From Brachypodium distachyon (Eukaryota > Streptophyta > Magnoliopsida > Poales > Poaceae), in assembly GCF_000005505.3 (NCBI RefSeq), contig NC_016133.3, forward strand, positions 26,130,508 to 26,194,507: DNA of 64,000 nucleotides. The letters are read 5' to 3'. The notes beneath the pieces were generated by a model. That model saw only the letters and a list, made by a program, of their open reading frames with translations, had not been told where the DNA came from and did not search any database. Positions 43,480-53,490 of the stretch are shown in pieces. Positions within the stretch are counted from its first letter, which is position 1; each line of letters opens with the position of its first letter. Both the position numbers and the translations under genes were made by a program.

Positions 43480-45038
43480 ATGGCTGAAGACAAGAAGGAC
43501 CATCCGAGGCTGAATGAGAGGATATTGTCGTCCCTCTCAAGGCGATCCGTCGCGGCGCATACCTGGCATGATCTTGAAATAGGTAAAGAAGTACAGACGA
43601 CATATCCTATAGACTTGCCTTTGATTATAATTCAGGAGGAGTTTGGCTGACTCTTGCTGGTATGGTGAATAGTATATTTCTGAAGGTTCATGTACGCTGA
43701 TGCTTCATTTTCTCCAAATGCTAGGATCTGGAGCCCCTCAGGTCTTCAACGTTGTAAGCATCATGGAATAACCTATTGCATTTCCATGCTCTGTAAATTA
43801 CAGAAAACACTTCAGAAGCATCAAAGCCTTGCATGCTTGTAGGTTGTTGAGATCACAAAGGGTAGCAAAGTTAAGTATGAGCTTGATAAGAAGAGTGGAC
43901 TAATCAAGGTACACATTCTCCACTCAAGGAGCAGCATAAATTCTGAATCATTTTGTTTTCACAATTCACAACATGGTAAGTAAGCTATCTCTCTAGGTTG
44001 ACAGGGTTCTGTACTCATCCGTTGTGTACCCACACAACTATGGTTTCGTACCGCGGACACTGTGCGAAGATGGGGACCCAATTGATGTCTTGGTCCTGAT
44101 GCAGGTGAGTGTGGCACTAGTGATGTTTTAGTTTAATGCAACTTACTAGGTGATGTAGATTGTGTCTGACAGTGTATTCTGAGTTCAAACTGACGTGCAC
44201 AATGGTCAGGAACCAATCATACCTGGTTGTTTTCTTCGAGCTAAGGCCATTGGGCTTATGCCTATGATTGATCAGGCAAGATATTTTTTTACGAGTTCCA
44301 TTGTGAATATATCTACACATTATATCTGTCTGATAACGTAATTACCTTTCGGAACAAAAAAGGGTGAGAAAGATGATAAGATCATTGCAGTTTGCGTTGA
44401 TGATCCCGAGTACCGCCATTACAACGATCTTAAGGAGCTCTCTCCCCACCGCCTTGCTGAAATCCGTCGCTTTTTTGAAGATTGTACACTCCATTTCCTC
44501 CCCTATTCTCAGATTTACGACAAGTATGGCACCATAAATTATTTCATGTAATGCTGAAGTTTATTTGATGCTATGCGTTCGTAGACAAGAAGAACGAGAA
44601 CAAGGATGTTGCGGTGAACGATTTCTTGCCATCAAAAACTGCACAGGAGGCCATTAAGCACTCGATGTGAGTTGTTTCAGAAATACTTTATGTGGTTATT
44701 TATCAGCAACAATGATGTTTTATGTGGCCAAGACAAGTATTTACGAACGGAGGGAGTAGCTTTATGTGGTTATTTATCAGCAATTAGCAACACAAAATGC
44801 ACAAAATGAATTTTGCAAGCATCCCTCCACATTCTAGTGAGATGTAAATTGCTATTGTCTTCAGCAAAATCATTTTTATGTTAATACACAGAATGTGTAT
44901 TGAAGTTTATTAAGATAGTAGCAAGTACCTAATGAAGATAAATTTTGCAATTAAACAAAATAATATGATCGTTAACCGATGTGTTGCCGTTTCAGGGACC
45001 TATATGCTGAATATATCTTGCAGAGTCTGAGGAACTAG
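43480..45038 (+). CDS. PPA: Soluble inorganic pyrophosphatase (family I), intact gene
   Basis: Hydrolyses pyrophosphate to two phosphates with Mg2+, in the cytosol (no transit peptide seen). Eight coding exons: 43480-43582, 43735-43763, 43843-43908, 43997-44104, 44210-44275, 44363-44483, 44585-44666, 44996-45038; 618 nt, 205 residues plus stop, close to the usual plant length. The reading frame closes exactly across every junction. Conserved blocks: [34 protein letters not shown], the family signature [41 protein letters not shown] and [13 protein letters not shown]. All introns are GT-AG except intron 5 (44276-44362), whose donor reads CAG/gcaaga, a GC-AG intron. The ATG is the first after the probable 5'-UTR intron. 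No stop or frameshift is seen, so it is probably a working gene. It is surrounded by DNA transposons, the usual grass gene-island setting. PPA is the family symbol; the exact orthologue is not assigned. Confidence 0.97.
44686..44783. mobile_element. Stowaway scar with flanking 24-bp direct repeats in intron 7
   Basis: tttatgtggttatttatcag within a perfect 24-bp unit occurs at 44686-44709 and 44760-44783. Between them is only the right end of a Stowaway, acgaacggagggag, followed by TA (44757-44758). The left end of the MITE is missing. Confidence 0.75.
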
Positions 45039-45149
45039 TCATCGTTGCAAACTTGGAAGGCTGAAAAAAAAATCAGCATTGAGGTCTCGTAAAAAGGCAA
45101 TAATTAGTTACCTTGCTTCCATTCATGGAGTCTTTTTGCTGTATATCTG

Positions 45150-45155
45150 AATAAA
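45150..45155 (+). promoter_or_regulatory. Polyadenylation signal of the pyrophosphatase gene
   Basis: AATAAA lies 112 bp after the stop codon in an AT-rich 3' UTR. From here to about 45447 I see no gene. Confidence 0.65.
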
Positions 45156-45447
45156 GGGAAAAATGTTCTTCTTCTGCATATACTTGTGGGCATTGTAATC
45201 GAGGATAACGCTACACTTTTGTTTTGACAGTGCGTCAGGAGTGTTAAACGTCCGCATACGTTTCTTGTGCTGCGAGCGTCAGAGGTGTCTTTACGAAGCA
45301 ATTTCTCCCCTAGTCACCTGACGTTTTAGCACTTGGACGCGTCAGAAATGTTATTAACGTGGGATATAAAATCAGCTTGTTGCTGCTAATTACCTTGAAC
45401 TGCAACAAATTAATAAAATCAGGAACCCACCCTTGAGCACCCAGAAC

Positions 45448-46405
45448 TGTGTCAGCTCCGGGGATACGGGGTATCCCGGATCCTAGGAGCGTGAGACGCG
45501 GCCCCACCATGTCAGCGTAAGGCTCCTCGGGGATGGGGTACCCCGGGGACCGCCTTCCCAGGATTGTCTTCCCGGGAGACATGTGACCGTTCTCTCCTCC
45601 CTCAGGATCGGGGGCGAAAGGTTTCGCAGGGGTGCCTGGTCTGGCACTCGGGGAGAGAATGTGTCACTGCTTACCTCAGCCAGTTCTGGGCGGCTACTTT
45701 GGCGCCCACGAGCCTGAGCTAGTATGAATCCGGCCGTTCAAAGGGCGTCCTCGAGACTGCGCGACTGCGGCGTGACGATCGCCGGCGAGGACGACAGACA
45801 GGACGCAGCATGTCCCCTTTATCTTTTGACCGGCCAGCTTCCATGCCGCGTCACGACTATCACCGTTTCAGTCCAGACAGGGCCGAAAGCTTAGATCACT
45901 TTGGACCGGAACCATAGAGCAGGCGGACAGCTTCATAGTCATCTTGTAGGGGGGATGTTCCTTTGTAGCAGCACGCGTGCCGTGTGCCCTAATTTCGCCA
46001 CTATGGTGACCCCTTGAATTATAAAAGGAGGCGCAAGGCTTCCACTCAAGAGAGGTTGGCATTAGGGATAGACTAGGCATAAGTAGTTCGGGTAGGATAA
46101 GGGTTGGTGTTCTGACCGCTAGAGACGAGTAGCGGTCTGCTTCTCCCTCCTTCCCGGGCCGCCCTAGTTTAGGTTAGAGCTCCCCGCTCCAGCCGCTCAT
46201 TGTAACCTCTCCTAAAGTCATCCACCACCATCTTTACACACAAAGCAGGACGTAGAGTATTACACCTTCGGGTGGCCCGCACCTGGGTAAATCACAGGAG
46301 TTGAAGTCCTTACCGGTGAGGCTCGGAGCACTCTCCCTGCACCCCACTCTACATAAACAAAAAGGGGTGTCCGCACTTCCGGTTTCCGCGTTCGCACACG
46401 CGACA
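45448..46405 (+). repeat. 5' LTR of Tat-lineage element F (958 bp)
   Basis: Starts tgtgtcagctccgg and ends cacacgcgaca, just before a PBS. It has a TATA box, TATAAAAG, at 46020-46027, and near its end agcaggacgtagagtattac and gcacctgggtaaat, the motif shared with LTR G (reverse) and the solo LTR at 50430. Confidence 0.85.
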
Positions 46406-46407
46406 TC

Positions 46408-46425
46408 TGGCGCGCCAGGTAGGGG
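46408..46425 (+). other. Primer binding site of element F
   Basis: TGGCGCGCCAGGTAGGGG begins two bases after the LTR end. It is the form usual for grass Tat elements; the primer tRNA was not identified. Confidence 0.8.
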
Positions 46426-46486
46426 CGCAGGTGTTTCCGAATCTTCAGCAACTTCAACTTTGGTTCCATCCTCTGCATAAACCTTG

Positions 46487-46735
46487 ACGATGCCGCCCCG
46501 CCGCAAGGGAGTGTCGTTGTGTGCCGCCACCAGGTCGAGCGCTCGGCGTGGAGCGCCGTCAGCCCAGCGGCAGGACAGTGACGACGCGTCCCGCTATCGT
46601 GCTTCACGCACGGCAAGCCTTGCGGCCCCAAGCCGTCACCCCTCGCGTGAGGCCGAGCTCAGCGCGGCTTCGCCTGTCTCACGACCAGGCATCGAGCGCC
46701 GCGTCGGGTCCCAGCGTGTGACGAAGGGGTGACTT
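46487..46735 (+). pseudogene. gag N-terminus of element F
   Basis: The frame from MPPRRKGVSLCAATRSSARR runs to RRVGSQRVTKG and stops where another LTR is inserted. Basic, Ser/Arg-rich N-termini like this are usual for Tat gag. It resumes at about 47270. Confidence 0.55.
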
Positions 46736-46739
46736 CGAC

Positions 46740-47250
46740 AATGCCCATGTTCAGGGATTTTGTGTTTAGAGAGAGCGACACGCGTGTGTGTTGGCGACCC
46801 TGTTGGCAAAGAAGGACACATGGGACACGATTTACCCAGGTCCAAGGCCCTCGGAATATAATACCCCTACGTCCTGCTTGTTTGATCTGGTATTGATGGA
46901 GATATTACACGGTTGCCGCGGAGGTTAGGATGCACAGATGAGATCTGGCGTAACGTGTATGAGATTGAGCCTTTACGAGAGATTGGATCTATCTTGGGGG
47001 AGAGAGAGTATGTCCTTCCGGGTGCCTCTCCTAGTCCTTTATACATAGGCTAGGTCTCGGGTGTTGAGTCCCTGTAGGTTACAAGTTGTATTTAAATCCT
47101 AAGTCGGTTTCCTTATCTTGAGTCGCAAGATTAGACGTCCGGGCTCCTGGAGTTGTAGTAGACTTCTACATGAGCCCCCAGCTGGGCTATAGTGGGTATA
47201 GTAGACTTCTACATGAGCCCCCAGCTGGGCTATAGTGGGTATACCAAAGA
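46740..47250 (-). repeat. LTR-derived insertion in gag of element F
   Basis: In minus orientation it has a TATA-like box (TATGTATAAAG, about 47036-47046) and the LTR-end motif aagcaggacgtaggggtatt ... gacctgggtaaatc. It splits the gag of F and is opposite in orientation. Exact ends and target duplication could not be set. Confidence 0.65.
47156..47241. repeat. Perfect 43-bp tandem duplication
   Basis: Two identical units, 47156-47198 and 47199-47241, with the core ctacatgagcccccagctgg, lie at the right end of the insertion. Confidence 0.95.
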
Positions 47251-47269
47251 TAAGAACGCGAGTGGTCAT

Positions 47270-47690
47270 AACTACATCTCGCGGTAGCGCAACACAAGCG
47301 CCCGCTCGTCGCCATCGTGTCCACCGACTCCACCGGACATGCAGTTGTCCCACCTGCCCTCACGTGGCAGGGGCTCGCGTTCCTCTCGCTGGGACGGCGA
47401 GCGTCACGACAGCCGGGGCACTCCGCCCCAGTCGCCGCCCGAACTCGACACCTCATCGGAGGCTTTGGCGACGATGGATGCGATGGTTCGCTTCCCGCCG
47501 GCCAATGACTCACCTCTGCAAGAGGAGTGGAAGGCGCGCCTCGCGGCTCTGCTCGCAGTCTCGCGGGCACAGCGCGCGCATCAGGCCCCGTCGCGCAGCA
47601 TGGGACCAGTGCGCATGGCTGGGGCTGCTCTTGTGCGGGGAAGTGCTGGGTCTTGGCCCGCTTCCTGACGCCCGAAGACCGGCAACCGGC
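47270..47690 (+). pseudogene. gag continuation of element F
   Basis: One frame reads MQLSHLPSRGRGSRSSRWDG, PPELDTSSEALATMDAMVRF, PPANDSPLQEEWKARLAALL and AVSRAQRAHQAPSRS. It is Tat-gag-like by composition and position after the interrupted N-terminus. At about 47690 it is cut off and joined to unrelated sequence. No pol of this element is in the window. Confidence 0.5.
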
Positions 47691-47730
47691 GCGAAGTACC
47701 GATCCGCGCCGCCGGCCAAGACGAACATCA

Positions 47731-48261
47731 TCAGATCCTTCCGCCGTTCCCGGTTGCGTCGCCGTTGTCGTTGTCGCTCTGGTCTTCTTGTTCGTTCGCA
47801 CCGTCTTCTTCGTCCTCACCGTCCTCGTCCACCTCCTCGGCCGTGGCGGCCGCGTGTTCGGCACGGTAATGGCGCCGGCGGTCTTCGTCTGCACTTGTCT
47901 GTTCTGAGTTGACAATGGCCGTCTGGAGGTCTGGCTCCTCTTTTGTGCGGAGAAGCGTGTCCTTGAGAGCAGCCGTGATAGTGGACCGGTCTATAATTCG
48001 CTGGAGAGCCGGGTCCTCTGCCTCCAGCGTAGACAGGATGGGTTGCACGGGGGCCCGATCGCAGGAGGGTTGTGCGACCCCCATCGCCTCGTCGCCCAAC
48101 ACCTGTTCGGTGGTGGCACTCGATGTGTCCCCTGCGTCGACCGGCGTGACGCAAGGCTGTTTACGCGGTGCCGCTCCTGGATAATCGGTCGGTGAAGACG
48201 GCGCGTTGAAAGAGGCAGAGGACCCGGCTCTCGAGCGAATTGTGCCTCGCATGCAACACAT
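47731..48261 (-). CDS. Acidic hypothetical ORF (176 aa)
   Basis: An open minus-strand frame, MCCMRGTIRSRAGSSASFNA ... DPALQRIIDRSTITAALKDT ... RRHYRAEHAAATAEEVDEDG, ends in a strongly acidic low-complexity tail (EDEEDGANEQEDQSDNDNGD). No family is recognised. It lies downstream of, and on the same strand as, the Harbinger fragment 48540-48840, so it could belong to that transposon, but it could also be a chance GC-rich frame. The open frames on the opposite strand mirror it. Confidence 0.3.
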   Translation of the reverse strand: MCCMRGTIRSRAGSSASFNAPSSPTDYPGAAPRKQPCVTPVDAGDTSSATTEQVLGDEAMGVAQPSCDRAPVQPILSTLEAEDPALQRIIDRSTITAALKDTLLRTKEEPDLQTAIVNSEQTSADEDRRRHYRAEHAAATAEEVDEDGEDEEDGANEQEDQSDNDNGDATGNGGRI

Positions 48262-48539
48262 CGGGCAACGGATGGGTCAATTGAGGAGAACGGGCCTCGT
48301 GTTGATTGGAGGGAGGAGAGGAGAGGCGTAGCGTGACGATGTTTTCGGGAGGTAGGCGATCCGTTTCTTTTATCGGGAAACAGGCGGCCGTAATGCACGG
48401 GAGTAATTGGAGTTGCTGTTTTTATTAAGAGGGAGGTAGACGTTCGCTTGATACGAGAGGATTTGGGAGATCGGCGAGGCATTGTTTTTCAGGCCTTGTC
48501 TCGCACTAGTGTATTTTTTTGTCACAAGTTTGTTAGTGA

Positions 48540-48840
48540 GGATATAAGGTGTTTATCCAATACTTCCGTAAACTCATTTGACGCCAAAACACATGCATGC
48601 GCTAATTATCATCTTCTGCTTCAACACTGGATAGGCCGGTATGCCTCGTAAAATTTGCCACTTCATCTTGAGTACACCAAATGCTCGTTCAATGACATTG
48701 CGTAGAGATGAATGGCAATGGTTGAACATCTATTGCATCCATTTTCAAATTCGGGTACATGGTATCGTTGCCCTTTGTATGAAGCTAAGTATCCAACTTT
48801 GTTTGGATATTCAGAATCAACGAGATAGTATTTTCCTATA
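48540..48840 (-). pseudogene. PIF/Harbinger transposase fragment
   Basis: Minus frame: GKYYLVDSEYPNKVGYLASY, KGQRYHVPEFENGC, then a frameshift, then FNHCHSSLRNVIERAFGVLK, MKWQILRGIPAYPVLKQKMI and ISACMCFGVK. The middle Asp (LVDSEY) and the Glu (IERAFG) of the DDE nuclease are visible. The first Asp region and the true C-terminus are missing. It belongs to a different subfamily from the copy at 39546 (VDxxYPN/GYLAxYKG type). Confidence 0.85.
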
Positions 48841-48991
48841 ATTTAAGATAAAAGTGAATTTTGGAACAATATTAAAATTTGTGGTTTATAGTATTTTCCT
48901 ATAGTTTTCTTCTGCGTTATTTGTGTTGGCCTTCAGGAAAAAAAAATTGAGCAATGTGGACTTGGGGTTTATATGCCTGACCTGTGGTTTA

Positions 48992-49101
48992 TTAGCATAT
49001 ATCTTCTGCACAGATTAAACTCATGTTAGTGTATATCTTTTGCACAATTTAAACTCATGTTTGTTAGTATATATCTTCTGCACAATTAAAACTCATTTGT
49101 G
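48992..49101. repeat. Three tandem units of 34-38 bp
   Basis: Units at 48992, 49026 and 49064 share tatatcttctgcaca and ttaaactcat with small changes. Confidence 0.8.
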
Positions 49102-50217
49102 ATTAGTGACCATGTCTGCTGATCATGGTAAAAATACTCTTTATTCAGAATCATCAGATAGAACTTTATAAACACCAGTTCTATATGGAGTGCAAGTCTC
49201 AAAATATGATAATATTCTAGAGTACAAAGTTGAGCAGGAACGTGGCATACGACCATATATACTCAATCTAACATTTTCTTCTTCTGAATAATGTTTCTCC
49301 ATCGTTCACTATCGTATCATGGCTCAGTTCCTGTTTCATGTGCTTGTTGTCTATAGTCATTTGGTTATCCCCTTTTCTTTTGCATCGCTGAGATGGATGC
49401 CTTTTTACACCAGGAGACTGCGTATTCGGTCACACTGCACAAAATGATTAGGTAGCTGTTGGTACGTAGAGAGGAGATCTCACACTCTTTGCCCAGCTAT
49501 TATGATAACATAACTTAGTAAGTTTCTTTTTTACTTGCAGAGACTCCATGCATCATACCACACGATAATGATAAAGGACTGCTGTAGCGACAGTGACCTC
49601 ATTGTCCCTTATGAAATTTAAAAGATCATGCAGGTTCTTTTCCTCTTGGATACAAGTGGCTAGGCCCTTCTTGAGTTGGGTCTTCAACCTAGAAATCATA
49701 GATGTATGCTTGCAATAAGGGTTAGTTAAAGTATCTTTATCATTAGAGATTAATTCATTAACAAGAGAATATAAAAGATGATCACACGACTTTTTGAGAC
49801 TCTTGTACTCACTTGCCAAGGACTTGTGATTTTTTCCAAGTTTATCAAACTCCCAAAGAGTCCCAAAAGATACTGTGATAGTATCACTCCCGGCATTCTT
49901 TCGTAGATCTGAGTTGTGCCGGAGCTACCTTGCAAGTTTTATAAGCGCACACCTCTGGAATGAGCAGTATGTATATCTATCGTCATATTACCCCCGCGCC
50001 GACTGTTTGTAATGCCGCATCAACTTGTTGTTAATCATTTGACCAACGCAGGGATGATGAGTGTCACCCACGGTGACATCATTGTATTTACAACGCTCAG
50101 TCGTGGATTTCAATGACACTGCAGAAAGAGGTGAAGCGCTCCTGTTTCTTGTTACCCTTCTGAGTATCAGAAGTTTGAGTTTGAGTGCTTGTGAAGTTGT
50201 GAGTACCTAAGCAAGCA
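49102..50217. other. Unassigned AT-rich stretch
   Basis: The only notable content is a minus-strand frame at about 49553-49850, LASEYKSLKKSCDHLLYSL ... YCKHTSMISRLKTQLKKGLA. It is lysine- and serine-rich and looks helical, resembling coiled-coil linkers of Copia gag. No zinc knuckle or other domain supports a firm call. Confidence 0.3.
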
Positions 50218-51485
50218 CCAGTCCAGTACCATTTTTAAGCATGGTTTTACTTTGTTGTTCTGAGTTTAAATGTACATGTTAAGTCTTCATATACGTGCTC
50301 GCTGTTTGTATCATAGTCCATGTTGTTACTCCCTGTTAGCTAATTTTAGGACGTGATTTTTTTGCTTTCCAGCATATTGCTTTCACTCTCTTGTCATTTG
50401 TCTAGCACCATTTTTAGGTATGGTCTTACTGTCGCATCAGTGGCATCCGGGGTACAATCGTTTCTCGACGTGTGGGTTGCCTCGCTTGCTCCCGCAAGGA
50501 CGGCACCCTGGGCAGCACAGGCCGAGCTGCCCGGGAAGCCACCAGCCCGGCAAGAGCCTGGGAAGGGGGTTGCCCTGGAGCAGGACTAGCCGGGCTGCGG
50601 GAGTTACCCCAGATGACAGCGTGAAGATCCCCGTTAGGACGCCCCCAGGGAAGCTCACTTGCTGGGGAGGGTGTTTCCTGGCGCAGGTGCTTACAACAGG
50701 GCCGGTGCTCAGTGCAGACAGAGTATCGGTGCCACGTGGCCGCCCGGCAGGCTCTTTTTGTACAGGGCTGGTCGGAGCGTGGAGTGTGGCAGAAGCCGAA
50801 CATTAAATGCTCCGACAGGGGGGTAATTTCCTGTCTACTCAACCTACAGTGAGTAGCCCGCAGTGAATCTAGGGCACGTGTGGCCCTAGCTACAGTGCGT
50901 TTTACCGTGCATGCACGCCAGCGCAGCAAAGGCAAGCTGCCTTGGGTCCTCGTTCGGCGCGTGTCCTAAGGCACGTCCCCATGCAGACCGAGGCACCTGT
51001 GGTATCCCTTTGAGTATAAAAGGAGGACCAACGCTACCGGTCAAAGGGTTTCGATTTTCCTAAGGTTAGACTCGAGCTGGGGTTACGATCCCTAGAAATT
51101 TAGTCCAGAAGTAGCAAGTAGCCACTTAGCAGAAAGGAAGAGAGCGTCCGGGCACTCCCCCGGCAACCTGTAAACACTTGTTCATTGGTTAATACACACT
51201 CAGAAGCAGGACGTAGGGTTTTACACCTCCGGGTGGTCCGAACCTAGGTAAACTGGTTTGTACCTTGCCACGCTCGTCATTGGCCTCGCCGGCGATCGCC
51301 GGAGTAATCCCCAACGCCCGCTGCCGAATCTAAAAGGGGGTGCCTAACATCCCTGGTGTCTAAGCCCGGGGCTACGACACTTACTGTGATGTTCTGAGTT
51401 TAAATGTACATGTTTAGCCCTCGTATGTGTGCTCGCTGTTTGAATCATTGTCCATGTATATCACTCCCTGTTAGCTGATTTTAAT
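50218..51485. repeat. Tandem duplication (unit about 130-140 bp) split by a solo LTR
   Basis: 50218-50350 (accatttttaagcatggttt, gttctgagtttaaatgtaca, gtgctcgctgtttgtatcat, actccctgttagct) is repeated as 50403-50429 plus 51380-51485, with about 90% identity by eye. The LTR entered the second copy after the duplication. Confidence 0.85.
50430..51379 (+). repeat. Solo LTR, 950 bp, with 5-bp target duplication
   Basis: It starts tgtcgcatcagtgg, ends ggggctacgaca, and is flanked on both sides by cttac (50425-50429 and 51380-51384). It has a TATA box, TATAAAA, at 51015-51021, and near the end agcaggacgtagggttttac and gaacctaggtaaac. Same general type as LTR F. No internal sequence remains, so the element was reduced by LTR-LTR recombination. 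Confidence 0.95.
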
Positions 51486-51597
51486 TTTTGTAAGGCCGGC
51501 ATGCTGATTCAGTAGATGCGCCTGAAAACTGATTATGAGACTAATGTGTAGATTATAATCATGCTCTGAATTTTTTCAAGTTGTGTATAATCATGTA

Positions 51598-51705
51598 CTC
51601 CCTCTGATCCATATTAACTGTCTTAAATTTCCCAAATATGGATGTATGCCTAAAAAACGTCTAGATACATGTAATATTTCGACACTTAATATGTATCGGA
51701 GGGAG
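51598..51705. mobile_element. Stowaway MITE (108 bp)
   Basis: ctccctctgatccatattaa and ttaatatgtatcggagggag pair as terminal repeats, flanked by TA (51596-51597 and 51706-51707). Confidence 0.9.
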
Positions 51706-52479
51706 TAGTACTTTTGTAGAAGACTGAATATGATTCGTGGTTCCATTCTTCGTGTAGGGTGTGGAAGATGTGGAGGGGTGGCTCCAGCAGATCTTCTGGT
51801 GCTGCTAACAACAACTAAGTGATGGTACTGACAATTCTCAAAATAGTGCTAATCTGTCCAACCAGACTGTCCAAGGAGCCTATGAACAAAGAGGAAGGAA
51901 AAGGAAGTCCAGAACTAAACGGAAGTTCAGAGGTGCCTGTCGCAGAGGTTGTAATGGATATCTCAGTAGATTTCGAGGGCTGAGATTCAGATTTCTCTCG
52001 AGAAACAGACTTCATCATCACTGATGCCTTTGTGTTACGTGCTAACGAATTATTCATTCCATTTGGTTAATTCTGTTCGTATTTTGTTGCTGCAGGAAGC
52101 ATATGCAGGAGATTTTCTAGGCCTGTTCGCATAAACAAGACGGAAGACGTGCTTGGCGAACATTTTTTTTGCCCAAAGACGTGCTCGTCATTGACCATGA
52201 ATCCATCTACATTCTTGTCTCACCCAAAACCTTGAATCCTCCCCCTTTTCCAGTTCCTCTGCAAGATAGAAACTTTCGGAAGTTGCAAGGCCAAACTCCC
52301 CCCAACTTCTGACCGTTCCCTCCAAAAACAGAAACTGTCGTTTTCTCAATCAGCACCCCAAAATCCACGGCCAAAAAACCAGTCTTGCAAGCCGAACATC
52401 TCCAGCGTTCGCCGCCAAAAAAACAACTTCCCTCGCTCTTGCAGCCCTCCACCGTCGCCGCGGCTATTTTTTTTAGGGA
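51706..52479. other. Unassigned stretch between MITE and LINE
   Basis: Short frames at 51815-52057 and 52207-52452 (both minus) match nothing I know. At 52466-52475 a run of T (attttttttaggg) may be the reverse of the poly(A) tail of the minus-strand LINE. Confidence 0.35.
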
Positions 52480-53490
52480 AACAATAGATCAATGATCTAC
52501 TGCGATTTTATATTAAAGGAACAAAGCAAAGAATATTTACAAAGTGGATAACAGAAAGTTGTCACACAAAAGCTAATGCTAGCGAAAATTGTTCAGCCAG
52601 CTCTGAAACTGATAGTAGGTTTTTCTTTTGGCTCTACGAAAAACAAGATTTAGCTCCCCTTTGAAGAACTGCCTGCATCTATAGAGTGAAGGAGTAATGC
52701 CCTCAAAAATGAACTCATTGCGTGATTTCCAAATGCTCCAGCAAACTAATGATGTGATCTCCATGTGGAATGGGACACCAAGTCTTCTCTGAATGTCCAT
52801 GATGTTCTGATGAACATTTTGAAGAGGATGAAAACCCGGGCAAATATGTCTCCAGCATGCCAAAGCAAAGGGGCAAGGAAAGAAAAGATGATCTCTTGTC
52901 TCCAGCTCAATTCCCTGGCAAAGAACACAGGTGTATGTTGGCAGATGAAAGTTTTTCTGCTGGAGCAATGCCCTGGTGTTTAGCCTATTAATGATCATAA
53001 GCCAAATGAACACCTTATGTTTGAATTGACAACATGAATCCCAAATCCATTTGAATGTGGAAGGGATATCAATATGGTCCATGAGAAGATCATATGCCAT
53101 TGCAGTGCTGAATGCATTCAGGTTGCCTGGGAGTCTCCAACTGTCCTGTTGGTTACTAGCATCTAGAGAGTTAACTCTAGTGTTCAGGAGCTGGAACTGA
53201 GCAAATGCCACGGTGCAGAGGGGGGTGGCAAATAAGGTAATCCTGTCATTGTAGTTAACCACATCATGCAATATGATATCTTTGTGAAGAGCAAAAGAGA
53301 AAATCTGTGGCCATTCATGGGAGAGTGAGATACCAGACCAAGAATCATTCCAAAAGCTGATAGTCTGACCTGAGTGTATGGAGCATTCAGCAAGTTCCTT
53401 ATAGTCCAACATATGTTTCAGGTTATCCTTCCACCAAAATGATGGAGCACCCTGTTGCTCGAATGGTGAACCACTAGGATAGTATAATTC
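52480..53490 (-). pseudogene. LINE ORF2, C-terminal part with zf-RVT domain
   Basis: The frame 53412-52579 reads FKWIWDSCCQFKHKVFIWLM, CVLCQGIELETRDHLFFPCP and ACWRHICPGFHP, the zinc-binding (zf-RVT) region of plant L1-type LINEs with Cys-x2-Cys and His/Cys ligands. It ends near YYQFQSWLNNFR. Upstream it is separated from RT by a frameshift at about 53420-53490. Confidence 0.9.

Noticed and set aside
47187..47915. Long overlapping frames on both strands (225 and 242 residues)
   Set aside because: They cross an LTR insertion boundary, the 43-bp tandem duplication and the gag end; the gag frame is better supported.
48992..49101. Short regular repeats as a possible CRISPR-like array
   Set aside because: Units are contiguous without spacers, diverged, and in a plant genome; a simple tandem repeat.
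49553..49860. Copia gag coiled-coil fragment
   Set aside because: The resemblance is only in composition (Lys/Ser-rich helix); no zinc knuckle, PBS or LTR nearby.
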